Below are positions 16,448-25,841 of a stretch of 64,000 nucleotides of DNA, one piece after another; position 1 is the stretch's first letter, and the number at the start of each line of letters is the position of its first letter. This DNA is from Pseudohalioglobus sediminis. Lineage in GTDB: Bacteria; Pseudomonadota; Gammaproteobacteria; Pseudomonadales; Halieaceae. Under the pieces are notes generated by a model. That model saw only the letters and a program-made list of their open reading frames with translations, did no database searches and had not been told where the DNA came from. Location: assembly GCF_008370495.1 (NCBI RefSeq), contig NZ_VTUX01000001.1, positions 124,001 through 188,000 on the forward strand. The letters are read 5' to 3'. The position numbers were made by a program, and so were the translations under genes.

Positions 16448-18052
16448 CTACTTCTTCTTGTCTTTATCGCCTGCCTTGTTCTGCTTCTGCTTTTTGCCTG
16501 CATCGGACGATGCGGCGGCAGCGATTGCTGCACGCCGCTCACGCTTGCTGAGCAGCCCCTCCCTGACAAACCCGCGCGAGGTCTGCGCTACACAGCGCAC
16601 GTAGGTGCCGTGGTTTTTCCATGACGCGTCTGCCGGGCAGAGTTGCGCGACGGAGCACCCTTCGCTGTTGACCGCGGCACCGATGGCGGTACCAATACAC
16701 TGATCAGCGGCATCGATCACCTTGTCGTTGTCGTTGTCCGCGTCACAGAGATCGCCCTCACCGTCCAGATCGAAATCGGCTTGATCGGCATTGGCAATCA
16801 GCGGGCAGTTGTCCACATCGTCGTTGACACTGTCGCCGTCGGCATCATTGTCACAAGCATCACCCAGCTCATCATTGTCGATGTCCGATTGGCTGGGATT
16901 GGCGATCAAGGGGCAATTGTCAGCATCGGCACAGAAACCGTCGCCGTCTACATCATTGTCCGCGTCGAGCGGGCACACATCGCAGGCGTCGCCAAGGCTA
17001 TCGCCGTCGGAGTTGAGCTGGCTGGTGTTGGCATTGGCCGGGCAGTTGTCGACACTGTTTGCCCATTCGTCGCCGTCGTCATCGAAGCTGTTGTTACAGG
17101 CATCGCCGAAACCGTCCCGGTCCGTATCGACCTGGCCGGGGTTATTCACCGCGGGACAATTATCCACCTCGGCGCACACGCCATCGCCGTCGGCATCGTT
17201 CTCGGGATCAGACGGGCATATATCGCAAGCATCACCCAGAGCATCACCATCAAAATTCACCTGGTCCGCGTTGGCGGTGGCAGGACAGTTATCCGCGCCG
17301 TCTTCAACGCCGTCGCCATCGCTGTCAACAACAGGGGCTGTTACCAGAACCGGCACAACCTCTACGTAGTTGCCGTCTCCGTCGTTCTTGATGAAACCAA
17401 AACGATTCACAGGAATGTTATTGGGGCTGAACAGGAAGTCGATCTGCGTTTGGCCCAACGCGGTACTGTAGGGGATGAAAGGGTTGCCGGTAGTGGCATC
17501 CATCAGGTTTTGGGGTCTATCCGGGCTGAACGCGTCCGGACACAGCGTGGCGAAATCGACCTCATTGCAATGCCGTAAACCCAGCACATGACCGATCTCA
17601 TGCGCCAGCAAACGCGCGCCCTGGATGCCATCAGCACCGCCCTGGGGATTGGGTTCAGCCGCATCCTCGTCTTCTGACCGCACCACGATGGTGTTCTGGA
17701 CCGCGAGGCCTGCAAGATCTGTCCTGCCACTCCCGGACCCGAAATCCACCTCGAGTCGGTCAACGAAATAAATATAGATCACGGAGGAATCCTGACCCAG
17801 CGAACGCTCAACCAGCCGGTCAAAGGTAGTCGCTGCAGAACCTGGCCCTCCCCCAAAAGCAAAAAACACTTCCAGGAAATCAGCGTCAGCGAGAACCTGT
17901 GACTCGCCGTAGCGTATGTCGATGGCATTCTCACCAAAGCCTTCCTGGGCAAATATGGCGTCGACCTCCGCCTCGTGGAGTGTCACTTTCGCAGCATGGG
18001 CGGACACAGGCAGTAGCAAACAGACGAGCACGAGTAGTGTTCTATTAATCAT
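16448..18052 (-). CDS. Secreted metalloprotease-like protein with thrombospondin type 3 repeats
   Basis: A 534-residue protein from the ATG at 18050-18052, preceded by GGAG and followed by a signal peptide (MINRTLLVLVCLLLPVSAHA). Residues about 20-230 carry a metzincin zinc site, HEIGHVLGLRH, in a matrixin-like setting. Residues about 250-470 are calcium-binding thrombospondin type 3 repeats: five DNCP units, with many DxDxDG segments and regular cysteines. The last 70 residues hold two cysteines and a strongly basic tail (GKKQKQNKAGDKDKKK). It probably acts outside the cell and needs calcium to fold. The basic tail is unusual and could bind polyanions or the cell surface. Confidence 0.82.
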   Translation of the reverse strand: MINRTLLVLVCLLLPVSAHAAKVTLHEAEVDAIFAQEGFGENAIDIRYGESQVLADADFLEVFFAFGGGPGSAATTFDRLVERSLGQDSSVIYIYFVDRLEVDFGSGSGRTDLAGLAVQNTIVVRSEDEDAAEPNPQGGADGIQGARLLAHEIGHVLGLRHCNEVDFATLCPDAFSPDRPQNLMDATTGNPFIPYSTALGQTQIDFLFSPNNIPVNRFGFIKNDGDGNYVEVVPVLVTAPVVDSDGDGVEDGADNCPATANADQVNFDGDALGDACDICPSDPENDADGDGVCAEVDNCPAVNNPGQVDTDRDGFGDACNNSFDDDGDEWANSVDNCPANANTSQLNSDGDSLGDACDVCPLDADNDVDGDGFCADADNCPLIANPSQSDIDNDELGDACDNDADGDSVNDDVDNCPLIANADQADFDLDGEGDLCDADNDNDKVIDAADQCIGTAIGAAVNSEGCSVAQLCPADASWKNHGTYVRCVAQTSRGFVREGLLSKRERRAAIAAAASSDAGKKQKQNKAGDKDKKK

Positions 18053-18562
18053 TGGGTCTCCAGGGCAGCATTTTTGTGCGCGCTCAACTGAACTGCGATC
18101 ATTGATCGTCAGCCCGGCCATTTCCTCCACGCATCGCTAAAGAAGCTAGTTACGCGGCTCAAAACTATCAATCGCTATCCTATAAACTCGCCATCGGACG
18201 CTCAAGCGCTTGATGCTGGTTCAGAAAAATAAACCACGGTGCCAGCAGACACCGTATCGGGCCTGGCTGTAGATTTTCAAGTCCAGGTGACGCAACCGGC
18301 AAGGAACAAATTGCCTGGCGGTGAGCTTACGCTATGTGCGCTACACTGTGCGCCACAGGCTGGTGCAAACCAAAGCTCTGCGGAAATCACTGATGGCAGC
18401 GTAAACGAGGGCCAATCCAGATTTGTGTGGAAGCATTAAACGTGTGTTATTCCGGCACCACAGGTTTTGTGCCGGCGTCGATCAAGCCGGGGAACCTAAA
18501 AGCTGTTTTATCGCCCACCAGCAGTGGGGGCATTGACGATTGCCGTGCCAGGAGGATGACAG
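18053..18562. other. Long spacer between divergent genes
   Basis: This 510-bp spacer must hold promoters for the metalloprotease-like gene (minus) and the MBL-like gene (plus). A hairpin, CCGGCAC/GTGCCGG with a 10-base loop, lies at 18452-18475 in the leader of the plus-strand gene but lacks a T stretch. No convincing gene or repeat was found. Confidence 0.5.
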
Positions 18563-19342
18563 ATGGCCGAAAACATTATCCAGGTAGCAGAAGACTTCTG
18601 GAATATCCGCGGCGCCTTTCGTATCGGCGGGGTCGTGGATATAGGCACACAGGCCTCACTCGTGCGCCTCGCCAGCGGCAGTTTTCTGCTACTGGACTCC
18701 TATGCATTGAGTGACACGCTGGAAAAGGAAATCCACGCGATCCTGGATGGAGGCGAGGTCGAAGCCATCCTCAACCTGCACCCTTTCCACACGGTACACG
18801 TGGAGCGTATGCACGAGCTGTTCCCGGAGGCACGCCTGCATGGCACCCAGCGGCACCTGGACCGCTTCCCCGACCTGCCCTGGGAAGAGGTGCTCAGCGA
18901 AGACCAGGAACTCCACGACTGGTACGCCGACGATCTCGACTTCAGCATCCCGCAAGGGGTGGACTTCATTTCCGCCAATGAAAACGTACACTTCGCCTCC
19001 GTGCTGGCCTACCACCGGGCATCCGGCACTATTCATGCAGATGACACCCTGATGTATCTGCGCCTGCCACGCCTGCTGGGGCTGGTGGGCCTGCGCGACC
19101 GGCTCAGTTTCCACCCGACGCTGACCATGGCGCTGGAGAAGCGCGAGGGCGCGGCAGCGGAGTTCAGGGACTGGGCGGTAGCGTTAGCGGAGGCCTGGGG
19201 CGATGCGGGAAACCTCTGTGCGGCGCACTCGGGAGCCCTGCTGGCCGCAGGCAACCGCGGCGCCTCAATCGGCGAGCGCATACGCAAGGCTGCGCAGCGC
19301 TGCGAACTGGTTCTTGGCAAGCACGAGCGCCGCTACGGCTGA
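18563..19342 (+). CDS. Metallo-beta-lactamase-like (DUF4336-type) protein of unknown function
   Basis: A 259-residue cytoplasmic protein with a strong AGGAGG before the ATG. The first half looks like a degenerate metallo-beta-lactamase fold: GSFLLLDSYALSDTLEKEI matches the strand-helix start, and NLHPFHTVHVERMHELFPEARLHG lies where the HxHxDH metal motif would be, but only scattered histidines remain (His at PFH and VHV). HADDTLMYL later could supply a metal ligand. The last 100 residues are helical and alanine-rich. Resemblance to DUF4336 proteins is a judgement by eye; activity cannot be stated. Confidence 0.5.
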   Translation: MAENIIQVAEDFWNIRGAFRIGGVVDIGTQASLVRLASGSFLLLDSYALSDTLEKEIHAILDGGEVEAILNLHPFHTVHVERMHELFPEARLHGTQRHLDRFPDLPWEEVLSEDQELHDWYADDLDFSIPQGVDFISANENVHFASVLAYHRASGTIHADDTLMYLRLPRLLGLVGLRDRLSFHPTLTMALEKREGAAAEFRDWAVALAEAWGDAGNLCAAHSGALLAAGNRGASIGERIRKAAQRCELVLGKHERRYG

Positions 19343-19439
19343 AGCAACAGCCTTGATGCCTGGAATTCACGGGCCTGTCGCGCAGGTTAAGCTGTGTCAT
19401 AGCGCCTGGCAACGTATCCAGCCCCCGGTATCTGGCTTA

Positions 19440-20867
19440 CTACTCCGCGTTGATCGGCAGCCGGTATTTTTCAAAGTACATGATGCCCTCACTACCCGCC
19501 AGAGTGATCTGGAGTCGGTCATTCTCTATGAAGGCCACCCTGGCTCGTTCCAGGTCATCCAGGAAGATGCGCAACACCTCGTCTTTGCGGCATGCTGACA
19601 GCAGGTTGCGGCCGGATTCAATATTCAGGGCGCGGCCCGCAAACTTGAACTTGCCTGTCCACAGTCCACAGCTTGCGGTCACCTCGAACTTGCCGTCATC
19701 CATGAACAGCAGGGTATAACTATCGCTCCTGGAGGGTCGGGTCGCGGTTTCCGCGTCGTACTGGGTTGCACGCCAGCGCCACCTGTTGGCCACCAGTTGC
19801 TTGATACCGACCTGGGCTTTCCTGGCCACTTCGCCGATTGAATCAGCCTCCTGGGGCCAGACGCCGCTCACTTTCTGGGTCCACGTGTACCTGATCTTGA
19901 ATGGTTCAGCCGCGTCGTCATTGCGGGCTTCCATGAACTGCTCATGCAGATCACCGATATTGACCGGGGGTGAAGGTCCCTCCAGGCTGAGGTGAATAGT
20001 GTGGGTTTCGCGCAGGATATCCACATCTGTCATCTCCAGGCGATTGTTTCGCAGCCACTGCTGGAGGATTTCCGACTTGGCGGCCTGGTAATGCGCGTTG
20101 AATATCACTTTGTCGCTGTAGAACCACAGCGGAATACAAACGGCGACTGTCAGCACCAGGAACAGGCTGATCTGGCTCTTGGCGAAGTCTGCCGATTTTT
20201 TGCGCTGGGTCGCGGGAGACACGCCCACCGCGAGGAAAGTCAGGGCGCCCGCCAGCACCATGGCGATCAGGTTGGTCAGGAACAGGACCAGAGCCCGGGT
20301 AGCCAGTTCGTATTCACCCGACGTCACCAGAATGCCCGCCGAGGCCAGCGGAGGTAGCAAGGCCACTGCAACAGCCACACCCGGGATGGCGCTGGTCTCC
20401 TTGCGAGTAATGGTATACGCCCCCGCAGAACCCGCAGCCAGGGCGATCAGCAGGTCGTAGTAGGTCGGGCGTGTACGCGCCAGCACCTGCTCCGGAAGAA
20501 AGATCAGCTCCGGCGAAGCCAAGGTCAGCAGGGAGGAAATGAACAATGCCCCCAGGCCCATAATGAACACCAGCCACAGTGCGCTGTAGAAACGCCCCGG
20601 CCAGCCCATGACGACCGCTCCGGCGGCGGCCATTACCGGGCGCATCAGCGGCGCCACCAACATGGCCCCGATGACCACTGCCGCCGAATCCGAGATCAGG
20701 CCCGCCGTCGCGATGATCGTAGAGAGCACCAGCAAAATGCTCATGCGCACCAGATACGGCGCCAGGTTTTTCTTGCCGAAAACAAACAGGTCTTCCAGCA
20801 CCTCCCTGCGCTCCTCGGGAGTCAGCCCCCTTTCCGCAAGTAACTGCTGGAGATTAAATCTGCCCAT
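19440..20867 (-). CDS. DUF389 (TIGR00341-like) membrane protein
   Basis: A 475-residue protein. Residues about 35-265 contain about six or seven hydrophobic segments with the DUF389 hallmarks SDSAAVVIGAMLVAPLMRPVMA near the first segments and AIPGVAVAVALLPPLASAGIL in the middle. The C-terminal 200 residues are soluble and include a lipocalin-like looking region (SYTLLFMDDGKFEVTASCGLWTGKFKF) that most DUF389 proteins do not carry. The function of DUF389 is not established. The gene stands alone. The C-terminal extension is worth noting, because it suggests a ligand-binding role attached to the membrane part. Confidence 0.85.
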   Translation of the reverse strand: MGRFNLQQLLAERGLTPEERREVLEDLFVFGKKNLAPYLVRMSILLVLSTIIATAGLISDSAAVVIGAMLVAPLMRPVMAAAGAVVMGWPGRFYSALWLVFIMGLGALFISSLLTLASPELIFLPEQVLARTRPTYYDLLIALAAGSAGAYTITRKETSAIPGVAVAVALLPPLASAGILVTSGEYELATRALVLFLTNLIAMVLAGALTFLAVGVSPATQRKKSADFAKSQISLFLVLTVAVCIPLWFYSDKVIFNAHYQAAKSEILQQWLRNNRLEMTDVDILRETHTIHLSLEGPSPPVNIGDLHEQFMEARNDDAAEPFKIRYTWTQKVSGVWPQEADSIGEVARKAQVGIKQLVANRWRWRATQYDAETATRPSRSDSYTLLFMDDGKFEVTASCGLWTGKFKFAGRALNIESGRNLLSACRKDEVLRIFLDDLERARVAFIENDRLQITLAGSEGIMYFEKYRLPINAE

Positions 20868-21252
20868 ATAGTTGGATCCCCGGTAAAAGCCCGATTATAG
20901 ACTCTAATCGAGAGCGCCGGCCTGCTGCGAAGCAGGTGTTTGCAGCATCGCTCTTATGCAGCTTCATCCCGCTTCGCTTTTTCGAAAGACCGGGTGGCGG
21001 GAGTCACAGTTTTAAACCCTGAACTTCGTGGTTACTCGGAAATTGCTAGGCGTCGCGGCTTGAGCTGGACCCTGAAACAACGAAATGCATCGATTCAAAC
21101 AACGCGACTACTGATTTGGAATTACTCGGGGAAAGCTTGCGCTGTGGTCCTACGCCACGCCAAGACCTTGCGTTAACGGTTAAGGCGATCGGCGTTGGCG
21201 CAGAACCGGGCCTGCAGCCAGCCTGGGCTGGCCTGCCCCCTGCCCCAGCTGG
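20868..21252. other. Spacer with hairpins, no gene seen
   Basis: This 385-bp spacer separates two minus-strand genes. CCTGCT/AGCAGG with a GCGA loop lies at 20921-20936, and GCCAGC/GCTGGC with a four-base loop lies at 21217-21232, just downstream of the LRR lipoprotein gene, where it may help end its transcript. A short plus-strand frame here has no ribosome site and no protein-like pattern. Confidence 0.45.
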
Positions 21253-22866
21253 CTAAGTACATTCGGCCGGTAACGGGTGATACACCACACTAAGTTGTTT
21301 CTCACTGAGCAGACGATCAATTTCGCCACAACTCAGAGGATTCCCCGACAGTAATAAGATGGCGCCCGGGCTGAGACTGTTCGCCAGGTCTCCGACTTCG
21401 CTAATCGCATTTTCGCGTAGGTCCAGAAAATCCAGTCCAGCGAGATCCGTCAACGGGCTGACATCAACAATCTCATTACCGCCAAGGCTGAGTTCGCGCA
21501 GGTTATCAAGACCCGCCAACGGGCCCACGTCGACAATCCTGTTCTGGTTGAGATTCAACTCCTGAAGCCCGATCATCCCCGCGAGAGGCCCAAGATCACG
21601 CAGTGCATTTTCCCCCAGGTCGAGGTATTCGACTCTGGTCAGGTCTGCAAGGCCGCCGATATCCTCGATCGCATTGCCCGCCAGTTCAATCCACGTCAAT
21701 CGATTCAGCCCCGCCAGGCTGTCCACCTCGCTGATCTGATTGCGCTTCAAGCGCAACACCTCCAGCGCGGTCAGGCTCTGCAGCGGCGCGAGGTTATCAA
21801 TGTTCCCACCACTCAGGTTGAGGAACTGCAGCTGCTGCAACCCCTGTAACGGGCTGATGTCATCGATAGGGCTACCGATGGTGTTCAGGGTCGTGAGTTC
21901 CTTCAGTTCCGCCAGGGGTCTCAGATCAGTGATTGAATTGCCGGACAGCTCAAGAAACCGCAGCCGGGTCATCGCAGCCAGCGGCCCGATGTCTTCGATC
22001 TGGTTACCCAGCAGGTTCAGGCTCGTCAGTTTATGCAGCGCCGACAGTGGCCGCAGGTCACTGATCTGGTTGGCAAAAAGGTTGAGCTGAGTCAGGCGCT
22101 TGAGCTGTGCCAGGGCGACGGCCAGTGGTGACAGGTCGTCAATGGCGTTTCTGCTCAGGTCCAGTGATTCCAGATCTGGCATTGCCGTCAACTGCTCTCC
22201 CAGATGGCTGGTATCGCGGAAGGTATCATCGTCGCCGTTGCCGACCAGCGCGAGCGTACGCAGCCTGACCAGAGCCTGCAGTGGCGACAGGTCAATCAAC
22301 TCGTTCTCGAAGTCGTCGAGTTCCAGTCTCTCCAGCCCCTGGAAGACCTCCAGCCCCTGCAGCGACTGCAGGTTCCCGCATTCGAGGCGCGGCAGCTCCT
22401 CCGCGTAGGCCACATCGCGGATGTCGTCCACGACAGTGCGTAAACAAACACGTAAAGCGGGGTCGGCAACCGCGGCTATGGCTGTTTCGGTCGGTGTGCC
22501 CCTGACGAAGACTGGCTGCAGGTAAAAGACCTCATCGGACTCGATGAGTTTGACGAGCCGCGGGTCTTCCGGGAAGTAAGGGTTGTCCGTGCTCAGGGTG
22601 CAGGTTTCCTGGCTGCCTCCGCACAGGTATTTCCAGTCCTGCCGCCAGCCCATAAAGACCCAACCCGCCCAGGGTCGAGCCTCGAAAGTGGCTGAGAAGC
22701 GCATGTCTGCCACTTCTATCGCGCAGGTCTGCCCTGACTCACAGTAGTAGCCAGAGCTGCCACCGGTCACATCACCGCCGCTCGGCACACTAACCTCAAT
22801 CCAGCAGCCGGACAATTGTGTTAGAGAAGTCAGCAGCACCGCAATGCTGGTTAAGTATCGGGACAC
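21253..22866 (-). CDS. Leucine-rich-repeat lipoprotein
   Basis: A 537-residue protein starting at GTG, with GGGGAGGG upstream. The signal peptide ends in a lipobox (QLSGC, Cys21), so it should be anchored in a membrane, probably the outer one. Residues about 35-130 form a cysteine-rich region of the 'Gly-rich/bacterial repeat' kind (GYYCESGQTCAIEV ... FEARPWAGWVFMGW). Residues about 160-500 are roughly 14 repeats of 22 residues of the SDS22/internalin type (DLSPLAxLxxLxxLNLxxNQI), with a capping segment ending in two cysteines. Such repeats bind other proteins. Neighbours give no clue to the partner. Confidence 0.88.
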   Translation of the reverse strand: MSRYLTSIAVLLTSLTQLSGCWIEVSVPSGGDVTGGSSGYYCESGQTCAIEVADMRFSATFEARPWAGWVFMGWRQDWKYLCGGSQETCTLSTDNPYFPEDPRLVKLIESDEVFYLQPVFVRGTPTETAIAAVADPALRVCLRTVVDDIRDVAYAEELPRLECGNLQSLQGLEVFQGLERLELDDFENELIDLSPLQALVRLRTLALVGNGDDDTFRDTSHLGEQLTAMPDLESLDLSRNAIDDLSPLAVALAQLKRLTQLNLFANQISDLRPLSALHKLTSLNLLGNQIEDIGPLAAMTRLRFLELSGNSITDLRPLAELKELTTLNTIGSPIDDISPLQGLQQLQFLNLSGGNIDNLAPLQSLTALEVLRLKRNQISEVDSLAGLNRLTWIELAGNAIEDIGGLADLTRVEYLDLGENALRDLGPLAGMIGLQELNLNQNRIVDVGPLAGLDNLRELSLGGNEIVDVSPLTDLAGLDFLDLRENAISEVGDLANSLSPGAILLLSGNPLSCGEIDRLLSEKQLSVVYHPLPAECT

Positions 22867-23054
22867 GACAGCACCCTCCCCGGAGAATGGCTCACACCAT
22901 CCTATTAAAAGGCATGCTTTATGGAGGGGAAATGATCATGGTCAATATATCCTTATATAATGCATGGTTATTAAGCGATAAGGAATCGACGGCCACAGAA
23001 CGCCAGGGTTGTTTCAGGGCTACAACAAGCCACTCTTCTGTAACCGGTGCCTGT

Positions 23055-24338
23055 TCAGACGGGCGGCTCCAGGCGCTCTACACAGCGCAACACTTCGGCC
23101 TGGTAGTACTTGCCGCGCTCATTCAGGAAATCCAGGTAGTGCAGCGACGTGGGCACAAACGCAAAGCCGATATCCTGCTCCGGGTGCCACTGAAAAATGG
23201 AGCCGCCAAAGCCCATCCAACCATAGAAGCCTTCCCTGCCATCGTTAAAAGCCCGCTCGAACAGCGAACTCCCGGCTGCGCTGGGCTTAAAACAATCCAC
23301 CCCGCCCTGGGTGAAGCGCGTGGGCATGACCGCGCCCATCATCGCGGCAACGGGTTTGGCGTGTAGAGCCTGCCAGGCGCTCGCCGAGAGAAACTCCCTG
23401 CCTTCCAGTGTGCCGCCGGCGGACATCATGGCGCCGACTCTGGCCAGGCCGCGGGCGGAGCAGGTGGCATTGGCAGAAGACGTTTCGCCCTTGCCGAACT
23501 CGTGGGCATTGAAGTAGTCCAGGCCCGTCATCTCGCTGAATGCCGGTGGCGGCCTGCCCTTGCGCCCGCGCTTGATAATGGAGGGAAGCATCTTGCCAAT
23601 ACGCGCCAGCAGCTGGAACGCGTTGTGGAATACCCTGCGCCCCAGGCGACGCGGCAACAGGCTCTGCCATATCTGGTAAGCGAAGCCCAGGGGCCGGACC
23701 GGGAACGCACGCTGCCGCTCCTGTTCCTGCAAACCCACAAACACATCCGCGCCCAGTGGCCCACTGATCTCCTCGCGCAGGAATTCCCCGATGGTACGGC
23801 CCGCCGGGTCAACACGCCGAAACAGCTCATTGACAATCCAGCCGCGGGTTATGGCATGGTATTCGCGCTTGCCATCGGGCCCGTAGCTCAGCTCGTGCTG
23901 TTCAATCACCTGCCCGACCGCGTTTTTCTTGATGTTCTCGGTAAACAGGTCTTTGGCATCCAGCGGGGTATCGAAATTGGCGAGGCCGGCCTCATGCCGC
24001 ATCAGGTCAGCCACCGTTACCCCGTGCTTGCCCCGGGCGCCGAACTCCGGCCAGTACCGGGTAATCGTGGCGTCGTAGTCGATGAGCCCTCTGCTGGCCA
24101 GCATGCCGATGGCAATGGCCTCCAGGCTCTTGCCACTGCTGAAAATATTGACCAGGGAATCCGCCGCGAAGGTTTCATCACCGCTGGCCGAGGCCCACAG
24201 GTCCACCACTTTCTTGCCCCGGTGGTATACGCAGAGCTGGGCGTTCTCCTCTGCGAGTGTGCTCATTTGTTGCTGAAACAGCCGTTTGACCGATTCGAAC
24301 CCGGGTGCCACATCGCCTTTCACTTGAAAATCGTCCAT
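23055..24338 (-). CDS. Serine hydrolase of the class C beta-lactamase/EstB family
   Basis: A 427-residue protein from the ATG at 24336-24338; the frame extends upstream, but the protein sense begins at MDDFQVKGDVAPGFESV. The nucleophile and lysine are in SSGKSLEAIAIGML (SxxK), the tyrosine motif is in EYHAITRGW, and the C-terminus has GWMGFGGSIFQWHPEQDIGFAF in the KTG-like position. There is no signal peptide, so it is likely cytoplasmic, as for EstB-type esterases. It would hydrolyse esters or lactones. The gene is alone on the minus strand, divergent from a DUF4398 lipoprotein gene. Confidence 0.87.
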   Translation of the reverse strand: MDDFQVKGDVAPGFESVKRLFQQQMSTLAEENAQLCVYHRGKKVVDLWASASGDETFAADSLVNIFSSGKSLEAIAIGMLASRGLIDYDATITRYWPEFGARGKHGVTVADLMRHEAGLANFDTPLDAKDLFTENIKKNAVGQVIEQHELSYGPDGKREYHAITRGWIVNELFRRVDPAGRTIGEFLREEISGPLGADVFVGLQEQERQRAFPVRPLGFAYQIWQSLLPRRLGRRVFHNAFQLLARIGKMLPSIIKRGRKGRPPPAFSEMTGLDYFNAHEFGKGETSSANATCSARGLARVGAMMSAGGTLEGREFLSASAWQALHAKPVAAMMGAVMPTRFTQGGVDCFKPSAAGSSLFERAFNDGREGFYGWMGFGGSIFQWHPEQDIGFAFVPTSLHYLDFLNERGKYYQAEVLRCVERLEPPV

Positions 24339-24601
24339 CAGGACCAGCCCCACCTGCTGTGCATTCAATGTGGGGCGAGTATAGCGGGCGACAGCCATAC
24401 ACAGAAACGCCATTTACCCGCCGTGGCGCCAGGAGGCTCCTGATGCGGCCGGGTGGCACCGGGTAAGGGTGCGCTGCCGGCGCTCAGCGCGGGTTCTCGC
24501 GGAGTTGTGCAGCAACACCGCGCTTGCATTCACCCCAATATGTGTGACACTTCACTCGTCAAACGTGTGCCACAACAACGTGGTACCAGAGAGGAGTAGC
24601 A

Positions 24602-24988
24602 ATGAACTATCTGACTCGCGCAAAAGACCTGCGCATGTGTATTGCAATCGGTGGTTTGATCATCGCCACGGGCTGCGCAAGCGTTCCAGAACCGGTTGCG
24701 GAACTGGCAAGCGCCCGCACAGCCATTCGTGCGATTGAAGGCGGTGACGCAAGGCAAGTGGCACCCGTTGAAATGGACAGGGCCAAGACCAAGCTGCAGC
24801 GCGCTGAAACCGCCATGGGGGACAAGGAGTACGCCCAGGCCAGGCGGCTGGCAGAAGAATCCCTGGCTGACGCCGAGCTGGCGGCGGCAAAAACCAATGC
24901 CGCCAAGGAGCAGCGCAACGCCGATCAACTGGAACGCAGCATCGCCCTGATGCGCAACGAGATTGATCGCGCACGGTCCCAACGCTAG
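24602..24988 (+). CDS. DUF4398 lipoprotein
   Basis: A 128-residue lipoprotein with GAGGAG before the ATG and a lipobox ending ATGC (about residue 25). The mature part is a charged helix with the DUF4398 pattern (LASARTAIRAIEGGDARQVAPVEMDRAKTKLQRAETAM ... YAQARRLAEESLADAELAAAKT), which suggests a coiled coil in the periplasm. It is 29 bp upstream of an OmpA-domain lipoprotein gene that carries a related N-terminal part. The two are probably cotranscribed and act together at the cell envelope, perhaps spanning between outer membrane and peptidoglycan. Confidence 0.85.
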   Translation: MNYLTRAKDLRMCIAIGGLIIATGCASVPEPVAELASARTAIRAIEGGDARQVAPVEMDRAKTKLQRAETAMGDKEYAQARRLAEESLADAELAAAKTNAAKEQRNADQLERSIALMRNEIDRARSQR

Positions 24989-25017
24989 AAGCTGATCGCT
25001 TCAGGAGATAAACAGCA

Positions 25018-25764
25018 ATGAGTCAATTTATTAAAGTCGCCGCCATAGGCCTGACCCTGTTTCTGGTCGGCTGCGCATCAACACCCGACCCATCGCCGGA
25101 CCTGCTCGCGGCGCAGCAAGCCTACGACGCAGCGAAGGGCAATCCGGACGTATTGCGGTATGCACCCGATCAACTGAAAGAGGCTGAACAAGTGCTGCAA
25201 CGCGCGAGTACTGCTGAAGAACTGGCCGATATGAATTCGCTTGCTTATGTTGCGAATGCCAAGGTCTACACAGCGCAAGCTGTTACCAGCCAGAAACTGG
25301 CCGAAGCCAGGATCGACGAACTGACCAAGGTCAGGGATAGCTTGCAGCTTGAGGTGCGCGAAGCGGAGCTGGCTTCCACACGGGAAGAGCTCGCCGAATT
25401 GCAGGCGAAACAGACCTCGCGCGGGACTGTAGTCACACTGGGCAGCGTGCTGTTTGCCACAGGCCGATCTGAGCTGTTACCCGGCGCGCAGGCTTCTGTT
25501 GACCGGCTCGCCAGGTACCTTGCGGAACACAGTGAAAAGACCGCCTTGATTGAGGGGCATACCGACAACACCGGTTCGGAAACCACCAATCTGCGCCTGT
25601 CACAGGATCGCGCCGACGCCGTGCGTCTCGCGCTCATCGCCAAGGGCATCGACTCGCAACGGATCACTGCCACGGGTCTTGCGTCAAGCATGCCGATAGC
25701 GCCGAACAGCACCGCGGAAGGCCGACAGCAGAACCGGCGTGTCGAAATCGTGATCCAGAATTAG
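25018..25764 (+). CDS. OmpA-family lipoprotein with DUF4398-like N-terminus
   Basis: A 248-residue protein with AGGAG upstream and a lipobox (FLVGC, about residue 19). The N-terminal part resembles the gene before it (LLAAQQAYDAAKGNP ... YAPDQLKEAEQVLQRA) and continues as a helix to about residue 135. The C-terminal 110 residues are an OmpA peptidoglycan-binding domain: ALIEGHTDNTGS, LRLSQDRADAVRLAL, and GRQQNRRVEIVI. It should link the outer membrane to the cell wall. The shared DUF4398 region in both proteins suggests that they bind each other or arose by duplication. Confidence 0.92.
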   Translation: MSQFIKVAAIGLTLFLVGCASTPDPSPDLLAAQQAYDAAKGNPDVLRYAPDQLKEAEQVLQRASTAEELADMNSLAYVANAKVYTAQAVTSQKLAEARIDELTKVRDSLQLEVREAELASTREELAELQAKQTSRGTVVTLGSVLFATGRSELLPGAQASVDRLARYLAEHSEKTALIEGHTDNTGSETTNLRLSQDRADAVRLALIAKGIDSQRITATGLASSMPIAPNSTAEGRQQNRRVEIVIQN

Positions 25765-25841
25765 GCTCACAGGGCTGCCCGGCTTTCACACTCGCTGACT
25801 GCACATCGGGAATTTTTCGGCAGGCGGGTTGTCACATCGGT

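Noticed and set aside
16791-17578. Plus-strand frames over the TSP3 repeats
   Set aside because: The repeated serine-rich pattern is a shadow of the regular Asp-rich repeats on the minus strand.
20940-21176. Small plus-strand frame in the spacer after DUF389
   Set aside because: There is no ribosome site, the protein is irregular and there is no conserved pattern.
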